In this document: in pieces, positions 43,082-52,253 of the stretch
Layout of the letters: every line of letters begins with the position of its first letter
How positions within the stretch are numbered: the stretch's first letter is position 1
From: Planctomycetota bacterium
Lineage (GTDB): Bacteria; Planctomycetota; Phycisphaerae; SM23-33
DNA: 64,000 nt
Assembly: GCA_009908915.1 (NCBI GenBank)
Contig: JAAAOJ010000037.1
Span: forward strand, 1 to 64,000
Direction of reading: 5' to 3'
The notes under the pieces: model-generated
Told to the model about the DNA's origin: nothing
Seen by the model: the letters and a program-made list of their open reading frames with translations, nothing else
Database searches by the model: none
Position numbers and translations under genes: made by a program

Positions 43082-43852
43082 TTACTGCTGAATCCCGGCC
43101 TTGCCGAAATCGACGTCCTTGGGCTCGACCTCCTCCAGCGGGTCCGGGCACTTGATGGCGCCGGCGGTTTTTCTGCGCCTGCGCGGGGCCGCCCAACGGC
43201 AGGCGTTGGCGATGACTGTCATCACGTCGTCGTTGTAGAAGATGGGGTAGGTCTCGTGGCCGGGGCGGAAGTAGAAGAGCCGCCCGTTGCCGCGCTGCCA
43301 CGTGCAGCCGCTGCGGAAGACCTCGCCGCCCTCGAACCAACTGACGAAGATCAGCTCCTCCGGCGTGGGGATGTCGAACCGCTCGCCGTACATCTCGGTG
43401 TTCGGCAGCTCGATGTACTCGCCGATGCCTTCGGTGATCGGGTGGCTCGGGGCGAGGTTCCAGAGGCGCTCCTTCTCGGCGATCTCGCGCCACTTCAGCG
43501 AGCAGTTCGTGCCCAGCATGCGCTTGAAGATCTTCGAGAAGTGACCGCTGTGCAGCACGATCAGGCCCATGCCTTCCAGCACGCGCTGCTGAACGCGACT
43601 GACGATTTCGTCCTGGACGTCTCCGTGGGCCGCGTGGCCCCACCAGATCAGCACGTCGGTCTTGTCGAGCACCTCTTCGGTCAGGCCGTGCTCCGGCTCG
43701 TCCAGCGTGGCGGTGGTGGCCTCAAGGCCGGCCTTGTTGAGAAACGCGGCGATGACGGCATGCATGCCGTCGGGGTAAAGCTTCTTGACCGCGTCGTTCT
43801 GCTTCTCGTGGCAAAACTCGTTCCAGACGGTCACGCGGATTGCTGCGGGCAT
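43082..43852 (-). CDS. ThuA-like (trehalose utilisation) family protein
   Basis: 256 residues. The ATG at 43852 is chosen because CAGGAGA lies 5-8 nt upstream and [16 protein letters not shown] is the usual start of the ThuA family. [27 protein letters not shown] and the late segment [18 protein letters not shown] fit the class I glutamine amidotransferase-like fold of ThuA, whose relatives act on 3-keto disaccharides. A short Arg-rich linker leads to a C-terminal tail ([20 protein letters not shown]). It forms an operon with the Gfo/Idh/MocA gene downstream. Confidence 0.87.
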   Translation of the reverse strand: MPAAIRVTVWNEFCHEKQNDAVKKLYPDGMHAVIAAFLNKAGLEATTATLDEPEHGLTEEVLDKTDVLIWWGHAAHGDVQDEIVSRVQQRVLEGMGLIVLHSGHFSKIFKRMLGTNCSLKWREIAEKERLWNLAPSHPITEGIGEYIELPNTEMYGERFDIPTPEELIFVSWFEGGEVFRSGCTWQRGNGRLFYFRPGHETYPIFYNDDVMTVIANACRWAAPRRRRKTAGAIKCPDPLEEVEPKDVDFGKAGIQQ

Positions 43853-44402
43853 ACCGATCTCCTGTGGTTCTTGTGTCTCTACGAACAAACGAACAACGCA
43901 GAATGCCTGGCCGCCCGTCTCGGAAGCTGTCGCTGCCGTGGTCGGGCGTTTTGCCTGCGCGCCATCGTTACGAAAACTCGGTCTTGTGCGAATTGCCGAA
44001 CGAACGAATGAACCAATGCGCCTGCGTTTCCGCTCCTTGGTGTTCGGCAAAGTGCGTCGACGCTCGCGACGCGATCCATGTCTAAACGGACTGCTATTGT
44101 CGGGTATTTCTCCGCGGGTTCAACCACTCATGGCGAATACAAATCCTGTGAAATGCCGACGTATCTTCGATGTCCAATCCGCTGTCTGACAATCTGCTGC
44201 GAGGCCGGGGCGACGCGCACGCCGCCGAGAGTATCGACGCTGGCAGAGCGAGTCAGGTGAAGCCTGACGGCGAGACGTACGGGGTCCAGACGATTCGTCA
44301 GTGGCGGAGTACCTGCTTCATCACCTGTTGACGCGGTGCAGCGGTGCCAACGGCGTCCCTACGGGAGTGCCGCACCGCGCAGAGCGTGTGCGGGGGAGTG
44401 TA
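43853..44402. other. Intergenic region with a repeated 40-bp element
   Basis: These 550 bp contain no convincing gene. The part next to the ThuA gene holds its Shine-Dalgarno sequence; 44052-44091 carries an element repeated at 63827; 44332-44379 holds a long-loop inverted repeat (CGCGGTGC ... GCACCGCG) related to the AGCRGGTGCT hairpin family. Confidence 0.55.
44052..44091. repeat. 40-bp element, copy 1 (see 63827)
   Basis: The last 21 bases (44071-44091, GCGATCCATGTCTAAACGGA plus C) are identical to 63844-63864, and the preceding 19 are similar with one gap. Both copies lie upstream of minus-strand genes, about 200 and 116 bp from the start codons. Confidence 0.7.
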
Positions 44403-45017
44403 TCAGGCAAACCGCACATGGCGGTCAAGGGCATTGCCGAGCAGGGCGGCGTAGTCGTCGGCGGGCAGTTCGATGGCCCCGAAGGTCTGCAGGTGCGGCG
44501 TGGCCCACTGGATATCGCAGAACGCAAAGCCGCGCTGCCGCAGACGTTCGATGAGATGCACCAGCGCGACTTTCCCGGCGTCGGTCCGGCGGTGGAACAT
44601 GCTCTCGGCGAAGAATGCTCCCGCCAGGGCCACCCCGTAGACCCCGCCGACCGGATCCTCCTCGCCGATGGCCCCGGCAGGCCAGGCCTCCACGCTGTGG
44701 GCGAAGCCGGCGTCGTGCAGGTGCGTGTAGGCGGCCAGCATTCTCGGGCCGATCCACGTGCCCTCCGGACGGTCCGCACACAGCCGCATCACCCGCTCGA
44801 ACGCCTCGTTGACCGTGCAGGCATACGCGCCGCGGCGGATTGTCCGCCTCAGCGATCGCGATACGTGAAACCGCTCGTCCAGCGGCAGCAGGCCTCGCCG
44901 CTGCGGGCGATACCACCAGATCGTGCCGTCCTCTTCCATGGGGAAGGCGGCCGAGGCGTATGCACTGAGCAGGTTCTCCGGCTGCAGGTCTTTCGGGATG
45001 TCGCCGCGTCCGGCCAT
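44403..45017 (-). CDS. aat: Leucyl/phenylalanyl-tRNA-protein transferase
   Basis: 204 residues, slightly shorter than the E. coli enzyme (234). LLSAYASAAFPM and WWYRPQRRGLLPLDERFHVSRSLRR (written in two pieces) are the family start; HSVEAW, GGVYGVALAGAFFAESMFHRR and DIQWATPHLQTFGA are the substrate-site motifs. It transfers Leu or Phe from tRNA to N-terminal Lys or Arg, creating N-degrons for ClpS-ClpAP. The ATG at 45017 follows TAGACT by 7 nt and has no Shine-Dalgarno sequence. It is divergent from proA across 219 bp; the downstream 150 bp hold repeats only. Confidence 0.92.
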   Translation of the reverse strand: MAGRGDIPKDLQPENLLSAYASAAFPMEEDGTIWWYRPQRRGLLPLDERFHVSRSLRRTIRRGAYACTVNEAFERVMRLCADRPEGTWIGPRMLAAYTHLHDAGFAHSVEAWPAGAIGEEDPVGGVYGVALAGAFFAESMFHRRTDAGKVALVHLIERLRQRGFAFCDIQWATPHLQTFGAIELPADDYAALLGNALDRHVRFA

Positions 45018-45024
45018 GGGCGAG

Positions 45025-45030
45025 AGTCTA
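45025..45030 (-). promoter_or_regulatory. -10-like hexamer 7 nt before aat start
   Basis: TAGACT, then CTCGCCC, then ATG. Candidate leaderless promoter. Confidence 0.45.
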
Positions 45031-45236
45031 CCGCCCGCCGCTGCGTCACGTAAACGGTGTGGACGGGTCAGTTCTACATGGAGTTGAGTCGCCACGCTCG
45101 CGCCCTTCATGCGTGCCGGCGTCCCCGCAGTATACTGCGCGACCTCGGCGAGGTCCATTGCCGGACGCGTACTGTTCACGCCGCCGGCCGCGCGGTACAC
45201 TGCGGCCCCGAATCGCATTGCAGGCAGGAGACCCCC

Positions 45237-46493
45237 ATGGACATGACGCAGTATATTACCGACCTGGCCCAGGCGGCGCGGAAGGCCGCCGGCGTGCTGG
45301 CCTGCACGACCGGCGAGATACGCGACAAGGCACTGCTGGCCTGTGCGGCCGCCCTCCGCGAGGCCAGTGACGACATCCAGGCCGCCAACACCAAAGACCT
45401 CGCCGGCGCCGACGAACTCGGCCTGACCGACGCGATGACAAAGCGGCTGGTCCTCAACGACGCCAAGGTCGAGGGCATGGCCGTCGCGCTGGCAGACATC
45501 GCCGCGCAGGTCGACCCAGTCGGCAAAACGATCACTGCCTACAATCGTCCCAACGGCCTGCGGCTGGAGAAGCGTCGCGTGCCGATCGGCGTGATCGGTA
45601 TCGTGTTTGAGTCGAGGCCGAACGTTACGTCCGACGCGGCCGGGCTGTGCCTCAAGAGCGGCAACGCCTGCATCCTGCGGGGCGGCAAGGAAGCGATCAA
45701 CTCCAACCTCGCCATCGCCGCGGCGATCAAGCGGGGGCTCGCCGCCGCCTGCCTGCCCGCCGAGGCCGTCACCGTCCTGGAGACCACCGACCGGGCGGCC
45801 GTGTCGGCCATGGCGACGGCCGAGGGACTGATCGACCTGATTATCCCCCGCGGCGGTCATGGGCTGATTCGCGCCGTCATGGAAGCGGCCAGCATCCCTG
45901 TCATCAAGCACCTCGACGGTATCTGCCACGTGTACGTTCACGCCGAGGCCGACCTGGACATGGCCGAGGCCATCGCCGTTAACGCCAAATGCGAATACCC
46001 CGCCGTCTGCAACGCCATGGAAACACTGCTCGTCGACGCCGCCGTCGCCGAGACGTTCCTGCCGCGCGTTGCCGCCGCGTTGAAAGACGCCGGCGTGGAA
46101 CTCCGCGGCGGTGACCGCTGCCGGGCGATTATACCGGACATGGGCAAAGCCACCGAGGACGACTGGGCAACCGAATATCTGGACCTCGTGCTGTCGATCC
46201 GCGTCGTCGACGACATCGCCGCGGCCGTCGAGCACATCAACACCTACGGCAGCATGCACACCGATGCGATCGTCACGCGCAGCATCGCCGCCGCCGAGCA
46301 GTTCATCACCAACGTCGACGCCTCGAGTGTGATGGTCAACGCCTCGACGCGCTGGGCCGACGGCGGCCGATACGGCCTGGGCGCCGAGATCGGCATCAGC
46401 ACGGACAAACTCCACGCCCGCGGCCCGATGGGGGCCGAGGACCTGACGAGCACTAAGTGGATCGTCACCGGCCAGGGCCATGTCGTCGAGTAA
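45237..46493 (+). CDS. proA: Gamma-glutamyl phosphate reductase
   Basis: 418 residues, the usual length. The ATG at 45237 has CAGGAG 6-11 nt upstream; the frame is open further up without similarity. VPIGVIGIVFESRPNVTSDA, CLKSGNACILRGGKEA, and CEYPAVCNAMETLLVD with the catalytic Cys of the aldehyde dehydrogenase fold identify ProA. It reduces glutamyl-5-phosphate to the semialdehyde with NADPH in proline synthesis. GPMGAEDLTSTKWIVTG is the standard C-terminus. proB is not in the window. The sulfatase gene starts 29 bp after the stop. Confidence 0.95.
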   Translation: MDMTQYITDLAQAARKAAGVLACTTGEIRDKALLACAAALREASDDIQAANTKDLAGADELGLTDAMTKRLVLNDAKVEGMAVALADIAAQVDPVGKTITAYNRPNGLRLEKRRVPIGVIGIVFESRPNVTSDAAGLCLKSGNACILRGGKEAINSNLAIAAAIKRGLAAACLPAEAVTVLETTDRAAVSAMATAEGLIDLIIPRGGHGLIRAVMEAASIPVIKHLDGICHVYVHAEADLDMAEAIAVNAKCEYPAVCNAMETLLVDAAVAETFLPRVAAALKDAGVELRGGDRCRAIIPDMGKATEDDWATEYLDLVLSIRVVDDIAAAVEHINTYGSMHTDAIVTRSIAAAEQFITNVDASSVMVNASTRWADGGRYGLGAEIGISTDKLHARGPMGAEDLTSTKWIVTGQGHVVE

Positions 46494-46522
46494 GATCACA
46501 AAGCCGTGAAGAAACACCTACA

Positions 46523-47896
46523 ATGTCGACGAAGCCTAACGTCATTGTCCTCTTCAGCGATCAGCAGCGATGGGACACCGTCAGTTGCTATGGCGAGCCG
46601 CTCGGTTCGCAGTTCAACCTGACGCCGAACCTGGACCGCCTGGCCGCCGAGGGCATGCGGTTCGAGCACGCCTTCACCTGCCAGCCCGTCTGCGGCCCCG
46701 CCCGTGCGTGCCTGCAGACCGGCAAGTGGGCCACCGAGGTCGGATGCTACCAGAACCACACCATGCCTCCCGCCGAGGAGATGCGGCTGGCGCCGGCGTT
46801 TAATGCGGCCGGCTATCAGACGGCCTACATCGGTAAGTGGCACCTGGCGAGTTTCGGCGAACACGGCGGGCCGGATGACTTCCGCACCCGCCCCATCCCG
46901 CCCGAGCGACGCGGCGGCTATGAGTACTGGCTGGCCAGCGACGTGCTCGAGTTCACCAGTCACGGATATGACGGGCACATGTTCGATGGCGACGGCAACA
47001 AGCGCGAGTTCGAGCCCGGCCGCTACCGGGCCGACGCCGTCGGCGACTGGGCGGTCGAGTTTATCGAGAATCGCGACCGCGAGCGGCCGTTCTTTCTGAT
47101 GGTCTCGTGGATCGAGCCGCACCACCAGAACGATACGGACCGCTACGAAGGCCCGCGCGGCAGCAAGGAGCAGTTCGCGAATTTCACGACGCCGGGCGAC
47201 CTGGCTGACACCGATGGCGACTGGCGCGAGACCCTGGCCGACTATCTCGGCTGTTGCCGTTCACTGGACGAGAACGTCGGGCGCATCCGGGCGGCCCTGG
47301 AGGACCAGGGCATCGCCGAGGAGACGGTCATCCTCTACACGTCGGACCACGGCAGCCATTTCCGGACCCGCAACGCCGAGTACAAACGCTCGTGTCACGA
47401 CGGATGCATTCGCATTCCGATGATCGCCTGGGGCGGGGCGTTCCGCGGTCAGCCGCCGGCTGGGCAACTGGCCAGCCTGATCGACGTACCCCCGACGCTG
47501 CTGACGGCCGCCGGCATTGACGTGCCAGAGGCGTTTCGCGGTTGGCCGCTGCAGCAGCTTGTAGACGGGCCCGCCCGGCAGTGGCGGGACGAGGTCTTTC
47601 TGCAGGTCAGCGAGGACCATATCGGCCGGGCGATCCGCACGCCGCGATGGACCTACGAGGTTGTCGCCGACAGCACGGAGGAAGGTAGGTCCGGCAGGGG
47701 GGCGCCGGCGGCGGAGACCTACAGGGAAGCCCACTTCTACGACAATGACGCCGACCCGCATCAACGCAACAACCTGGTGGCCGACCCGGCCTACGCCGAC
47801 GTTCGTGACGAACTTCGCCGGCGTCTGCTGGCACGCATCGAAGCGGCGGAAGGCGCCCGGCCCGAAATCCATATTGCACAGGAGCCCGATGGATAG
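46523..47896 (+). CDS. Sulfatase without signal peptide
   Basis: 457 residues. NVIVLFSDQQRWDTVSCYG supplies the metal-binding aspartate; CGPARACLQTGK is the CxPxR sulfatase signature, with Cys57 expected to be converted to formylglycine; GKWHLASFG and YTSDHGSHF complete the active site. It hydrolyses sulfate esters, in planctomycetes usually of algal polysaccharides. Unlike most such enzymes it starts directly with the catalytic domain and has no export signal, so it would act in the cytoplasm on imported oligosaccharides. No formylglycine-generating enzyme is in the window. The stop overlaps the next small gene by 8 bp. Confidence 0.9.
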   Translation: MSTKPNVIVLFSDQQRWDTVSCYGEPLGSQFNLTPNLDRLAAEGMRFEHAFTCQPVCGPARACLQTGKWATEVGCYQNHTMPPAEEMRLAPAFNAAGYQTAYIGKWHLASFGEHGGPDDFRTRPIPPERRGGYEYWLASDVLEFTSHGYDGHMFDGDGNKREFEPGRYRADAVGDWAVEFIENRDRERPFFLMVSWIEPHHQNDTDRYEGPRGSKEQFANFTTPGDLADTDGDWRETLADYLGCCRSLDENVGRIRAALEDQGIAEETVILYTSDHGSHFRTRNAEYKRSCHDGCIRIPMIAWGGAFRGQPPAGQLASLIDVPPTLLTAAGIDVPEAFRGWPLQQLVDGPARQWRDEVFLQVSEDHIGRAIRTPRWTYEVVADSTEEGRSGRGAPAAETYREAHFYDNDADPHQRNNLVADPAYADVRDELRRRLLARIEAAEGARPEIHIAQEPDG

Positions 47897-48188
47897 CGAC
47901 GGGCACATCGCGCTGGTCTGCCATCGCTGCGGCTGCAACCTGCAGCCGGGCGAGGGCAACTTCTATGTCGTTCGCATCGAGGCCTTTGCCGACCCCTCGC
48001 CACCGAACTTCCAAGCCGACGGCCTGGCCGAGATGAACAGTTTTCAGCTCGCCGCGGCCATCGACGATCTCATCGAGGCCATGAAAGGCCTCTCCACCCA
48101 GGAGATGATGGACCAGGTGCATCGACGCCTGACGATGCACCTGTGCGGTCGCTGCTATCGGCAGTGGATCGAGAACCCCGCCGGCTGA
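47889..48188 (+). CDS. Small Cys-rich (zinc-ribbon-like) protein
   Basis: 99 residues starting at the ATG that overlaps the sulfatase stop (ATGGATAG). Two pairs of cysteines, CHRCGC near residues 11-16 and CGRCYRQW near residues 86-93, could bind one zinc ion; the middle is an acidic helix-rich segment (AAAIDDLIEAMKGLSTQEMMDQVHRR, abbreviated). I do not recognise the family with certainty, although similar small two-CxxC proteins are common in planctomycetes. The overlap suggests translation coupled to the sulfatase. Confidence 0.7.
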   Translation: MDSDGHIALVCHRCGCNLQPGEGNFYVVRIEAFADPSPPNFQADGLAEMNSFQLAAAIDDLIEAMKGLSTQEMMDQVHRRLTMHLCGRCYRQWIENPAG

Positions 48189-48283
48189 GGCGTCGGGGGG
48201 CTGGTAGCCCGTCGATCTGCCGGAAGACCGGCGCGAACCGCTTCGCCCGCGGCCGCAGCAACGATAGCTTCCTAGACCGGCTG

Positions 48284-48898
48284 CTAGGGATTGAGTTCCA
48301 GCTTCGGCTGGACAACCTTGCCCTCGCGGGCGCGAATGCTGGCCTTCAGATCGTCGAGGCTGACGGTCCTGCTGCCGCCGCCGCAAGTGACCATCACGTA
48401 GGTGCCTCCCGAGTAGCCCACCGGATCGAAGGCCAGCAGGGCGTTGTTGGCGGGCTTGTCCGTCGGTTGCAGGTAGACGATCTCGGCGGCCGGGTTGCCC
48501 GGGCTTTGCGTGGCCTTGGCGGCGAGGGCGCCGCTGGCGACCATGGCATCGAGCGACTTGGGGAACCCGCCGGCCCGCATCTTGTGGAGCTTGATGGCAT
48601 GGCCGAGCACCCGCATGTTGTTCTGCGAGACCACCAGCTTGGCTCGCGCGGGGGTCTGCATGACCACGCTCAGGTAATCCAGCGGCGCGTAGACGCCGCC
48701 TTGCTGTTCGTACTGCGGCTCGTCGGTTTCCTGAATGGCGGCCTCGGCCTGGCTGATGGCGGGGTCGTTGCTTGGATCGGCGGAGGGTTGCTGTTGACGG
48801 TCACCGCTGCCGGCGGGCTCGGCCTCGGGGCGGTTGTTCTCGCAGGCCGACAGGCCCAGACAGCCAATCGCCAGCAGGCTCAGGCAGATGTGTCGCAT
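48284..48898 (-). CDS. Lipoprotein of unknown function
   Basis: 204 residues. The signal peptide MRHICLSLLAIGCLGLSAC has a good lipobox (LSAC, Cys19). A Gln/Asp/Glu-rich linker of about 40 residues follows. The folded part (residues about 75-200) includes NNMRVLGHAIKLHKMRAGGFPKSLDAMVASG, similar in type to the C-terminal part of type II secretion pseudopilin-like proteins of planctomycetes (short helix then small sheet: LLAFDPVGYSGGTYVMVTCGGG). Location: probably an outer- or inner-membrane-anchored periplasmic protein. It lies downstream of a zinc-ribbon membrane protein gene, 27 bp apart, so they may be co-transcribed. Confidence 0.7.
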   Translation of the reverse strand: MRHICLSLLAIGCLGLSACENNRPEAEPAGSGDRQQQPSADPSNDPAISQAEAAIQETDEPQYEQQGGVYAPLDYLSVVMQTPARAKLVVSQNNMRVLGHAIKLHKMRAGGFPKSLDAMVASGALAAKATQSPGNPAAEIVYLQPTDKPANNALLAFDPVGYSGGTYVMVTCGGGSRTVSLDDLKASIRAREGKVVQPKLELNP

Positions 48899-48925
48899 CG
48901 GTGTCTCCTTGTGTTTTCGGCTGCT

Positions 48926-50056
48926 TCAAATATACACGATGGCCGCAATGACGGCGACCGAAAGCGCAATGCCCAGTGCGATGAAACCAACTGCTGCGGC
49001 GGGATTGTCATTCTCTGGAAGCATATCGAGCAGTTCGGGGTGATGGCGCCCCAGCATCCCGATGCAGCGGAAAATTACGGCCATGAATGAGTGGACGATC
49101 GTGGCGATCACCAGCGCGCTGAGGCCGGCGATGATGAGCAGCGAAAACACACCGCCGAGTCCGTAGCCGTCGCCAATCACTGCGTCCACGATTCGGGCGG
49201 TGATATAGATCGCGGCCCGCACCATCGCTACGCCGGCGACATACCAGAGAATCGTTGCCCCCCAGATCGTCACCAGGACGGTGGGTTTCTTTGCGGCAGC
49301 TCTGAGGGCGTATCGCAGGTCGAAGACGCGCCAGTCGTCGGTGTAGCTCCAGGCGAGCAGCCCGAGCGGAAGCAGTGGCAGCGTGATCAGCGGCAGGACG
49401 TACACGCAGGCGATGCCCACGCCCTTCAGGCCGGTTTTGCAGAGCGTCGGCAGGTCAAATTCCGGTACGTCCGGGGCCTGATCTGCGCCTTCCAGCGAAC
49501 TGATCGCGCAGTCGAGGTAGAATCGCAGAAAGTAGCCGCCCATCGTGCACTGTGCTGCCAGCAATACGCCCACGTAGATGACCGCGCCGCCGAAGAGCAC
49601 GAGGATTTTGAAGAAGTCGAGGATAAACCAGAGCAGCACGGCCAGACCCACCGAATACATGACCAGCCGCACCATGCTGCGCACGTTCGTGCTGGCGTAG
49701 GTGATGGATGTCAGGCAGTCCGTAACCAGACTGCCGTCGGCGGGTTCGACATCGGGTTCCCCGTCGTCACGGTCTGCGGTAGTCGGCGGCGGGGCCTCCG
49801 CGCCGAGGGCGGCGGGATTCACCCACCCGCAGTGGGCGCACAGGCTGGCGCCGTTGGGCACGGAGCGATTGCAGTCCGGGCAGATGACGCCGCCGGTTAT
49901 TGGCGGCGCGGCGGCTCCGGTGGCTGCGGCATCTGTGTGGGGAATATCCAGCACCGTGCCGCACGCCGGGCAGGGCGCCTGGCGACCGGCTGCGTGGTCG
50001 GGCGCCTTGATCGCCCGGCCGCATTCGGGATTACTGCAGGAGAACGAAATCGCCAT
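48926..50056 (-). CDS. Zinc-ribbon membrane protein
   Basis: 376 residues, starting at 50056 with GGAAGGACG upstream. Two N-terminal zinc ribbons are evident: CSNPECGRAIKAPDHAAGRQAPCPACGTVLDIP (CxxxxC...CxxC, residues 7-40) and CPDCNRSVPNGASLCAHCGWVN (59-80, abbreviated here). A Pro/Asp linker leads to about six membrane segments (residues 135-376). Proteins of this design are common in planctomycetes, function unknown; the ribbons face the cytoplasm by the positive-inside rule. It is divergent from aspS across 148 bp. Nothing indicates a substrate. Confidence 0.75.
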   Translation of the reverse strand: MAISFSCSNPECGRAIKAPDHAAGRQAPCPACGTVLDIPHTDAAATGAAAPPITGGVICPDCNRSVPNGASLCAHCGWVNPAALGAEAPPPTTADRDDGEPDVEPADGSLVTDCLTSITYASTNVRSMVRLVMYSVGLAVLLWFILDFFKILVLFGGAVIYVGVLLAAQCTMGGYFLRFYLDCAISSLEGADQAPDVPEFDLPTLCKTGLKGVGIACVYVLPLITLPLLPLGLLAWSYTDDWRVFDLRYALRAAAKKPTVLVTIWGATILWYVAGVAMVRAAIYITARIVDAVIGDGYGLGGVFSLLIIAGLSALVIATIVHSFMAVIFRCIGMLGRHHPELLDMLPENDNPAAAVGFIALGIALSVAVIAAIVYI

Positions 50057-50204
50057 GGCAGCGTCCTTCCGTTTCGGGCCCTGTTGCCTCGATCCTATCG
50101 AGAGTGTATCCGGTGGCGGAGGCGGTCGCAACGTCGCATTGGCAGTTGCATCGTGCGGGGAATGCGGTACCATGGGCGATTCGATTCCGACCCCAGGTGA
50201 CACT

Positions 50205-52001
50205 ATGGAAACATTCAGCGATGAAGCTCTGAAACGCACACACCATTGCGGTCAGCTCCGCAGCAGCGACATCGACGCCGAGGTCCGCCTCGCCGGATGG
50301 GTTCGCAGCTACCGCGACCACGGCGGCGTGGTCTTCATCGACCTGCGCGACCGCGAGGGTATTACACAGGTGGTCTTCGACCCCGACGTCGGCGGCGAGG
50401 AAATGCACACGCTCGCCCGCGCGATTCGCAACGAGTGGGTCATTGCCGTCAAGGGCAAGGTCCGCCCGCGCGGCGAGGACCGCGTCAATCCGAAACTCGA
50501 CACCGGTGAGATCGAAGTCATCTGCGACGAGCTGAACGTGCTGAACCGCGCCCAGCCCGTGCCCTTCGAACCGGACGAATACCACTCCACCAGCGAAGAA
50601 AACCGCCTCAAGTATCGCTACATCGACCTGCGGCGGACGGAGATGACGCGCGCTCTGCGGCTGCGGCACCAGATCTGCCGCGTGATGCGGGCCGCGCTGG
50701 ACGAGGACGGTTTCGTCGAGGTCGAAACGCCGTTCCTCACCAAGAGCACGCCGGAAGGCGCGCGCGACTTCCTCGTGCCCAGCCGCATGCAGGATGCCGC
50801 CTTCTACGCCCTGCCGCAGAGCCCGCAGCTGTTCAAGCAGGTGCTTATGGTCGGCGGGCTCGACCGCTACTACCAGATCGTCCGCTGCTTCCGCGACGAG
50901 GATCTGCGGGCCGACCGTCAACCGGAGTTCACGCAGTTGGACATCGAGATGAGCTTCGCCACCGAGGCCGACGTCATGGATGTCACCAACCGCATCATGC
51001 GGTCGGTCTGCGAGCTGTCCGGCAAGAGCTTCCCGGACGAGGTGCCGGTCATGAGTTTCGCCGAGGCCGTTCGGCGTTTCGGCAGCGACCGGCCGGACCT
51101 GCGGTTCGGTATGGAACTGATCGACGTCAGCGACATCGTCAAGGAGACCGACTTCGGCGTCTTCACCGGCGCGATCGACGCCGGCGGCGTGGTCAAGTGC
51201 ATCGTGGTCCCCGGCGGGGCCGAGATGACCCGCAAGGAAACCGACGGCCTGGCCGAATGGGCCAGGGGTTTCGGCGCCGGCGGGATGGCCGTAACGAAGG
51301 TGGCCGAGGGCGGCGCGTTGGAAACCGGCATCGCCAAGTTTATGGCCCCCGTGGCTGCGGGGCTCATCGAGCGGACGGGCGCCAGGGCGGGCGACCTGTT
51401 GTGTTTCGGCAGCGACAAGACCACGATCGTCAACCGTGTGCTGGGGGAGCTTCGCTGCAAGCTGGCCCGCGAACGCGGCATGATCGACCCGGGCGCCATG
51501 GAGTGGCTGTGGGTGGTGGACTTCCCGCTGGTCGAGTGGAACGAGGACGAGAACCGATGGGACAGCCTGCACCACCCGTTCACGGCCCCCAAGGTCGAGG
51601 ACATGGACAAGCTGGACAGCGACCCGGGCAGCGTCCGCAGCCGGGCCTATGACATCGTCTGCAACGGCCTGGAGATGGGCGGCGGGTCGATTCGTATCCA
51701 CAACCTTGACGTGCAGGAACAGGTCTTCCGGCTGCTGGGCATCAGCCACGAGGAGGCCCGCGCGAAGTTCAGCTTCCTGCTGGACGCCCTGAGCTACGGC
51801 GCGCCGCCACACGGCGGGATCGCCTTCGGCCTGGACCGTACGGCCATGATGATGATCGGCGCCGGCAGTATTCGCGACGTGATCGCATTCCCGAAGACGC
51901 AGCGCGGCGTCTGCCCGCTGACGGGCGCGCCCAGCGACGTCGACCACATGCAGTTGACGGAGTTGAACCTTCGAATCATGGACGAGCCGCACAACCAGTA
52001 G
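50205..52001 (+). CDS. aspS: Aspartyl-tRNA synthetase
   Basis: 598 residues, the bacterial length. The start at 50205 is supported by AGGTGA 4 nt upstream. The OB-fold anticodon domain (VRLAGWVRSYRDHGGVVFIDLRD) comes first. Class II motif 2 is CFRDEDLRADRQPEFTQLD; motif 3 is GGIAFGLDRTAMMM near the C-terminus; a GAD insertion domain lies between (residues about 290-410). It attaches aspartate to tRNA-Asp, and possibly also to tRNA-Asn. The residues that separate discriminating from non-discriminating forms were not judged. Confidence 0.95.
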   Translation: METFSDEALKRTHHCGQLRSSDIDAEVRLAGWVRSYRDHGGVVFIDLRDREGITQVVFDPDVGGEEMHTLARAIRNEWVIAVKGKVRPRGEDRVNPKLDTGEIEVICDELNVLNRAQPVPFEPDEYHSTSEENRLKYRYIDLRRTEMTRALRLRHQICRVMRAALDEDGFVEVETPFLTKSTPEGARDFLVPSRMQDAAFYALPQSPQLFKQVLMVGGLDRYYQIVRCFRDEDLRADRQPEFTQLDIEMSFATEADVMDVTNRIMRSVCELSGKSFPDEVPVMSFAEAVRRFGSDRPDLRFGMELIDVSDIVKETDFGVFTGAIDAGGVVKCIVVPGGAEMTRKETDGLAEWARGFGAGGMAVTKVAEGGALETGIAKFMAPVAAGLIERTGARAGDLLCFGSDKTTIVNRVLGELRCKLARERGMIDPGAMEWLWVVDFPLVEWNEDENRWDSLHHPFTAPKVEDMDKLDSDPGSVRSRAYDIVCNGLEMGGGSIRIHNLDVQEQVFRLLGISHEEARAKFSFLLDALSYGAPPHGGIAFGLDRTAMMMIGAGSIRDVIAFPKTQRGVCPLTGAPSDVDHMQLTELNLRIMDEPHNQ

Positions 52002-52253
52002 CGGCCAAGATAGTCCAGCGGCCCACCGCCGATGGCAGGGGCACAGAAGACATAGTGGATGTCTTTCCGACGGGCATACGTTGGTAGGTAGTCGACACCG
52101 GCGGGGGTCTCTTTTTCCGGCTCAGCGTATGTTGCTGGTTCAACGACGCCAACTTCAACGTCGCATCAAACGCCCGCCGCGCCACGGGCAACCCATCGGA
52201 ATCCACGGACGGCGATCACACGCTTCTGATCGGCCGGTGTGGCAGTGGAGGCT
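52002..52253. other. Intergenic region, no recognisable gene
   Basis: 252 bp between convergent aspS and an aldolase gene. Short open frames on both strands give peptides without domain resemblance. Probably old coding debris or plain spacer. Confidence 0.4.

Noticed and set aside
44403-46517. A 704-codon minus-strand frame containing aat
   Set aside because: Only the last 204 codons are Aat; the upstream part is antisense to proA. The start at 45017 is used.
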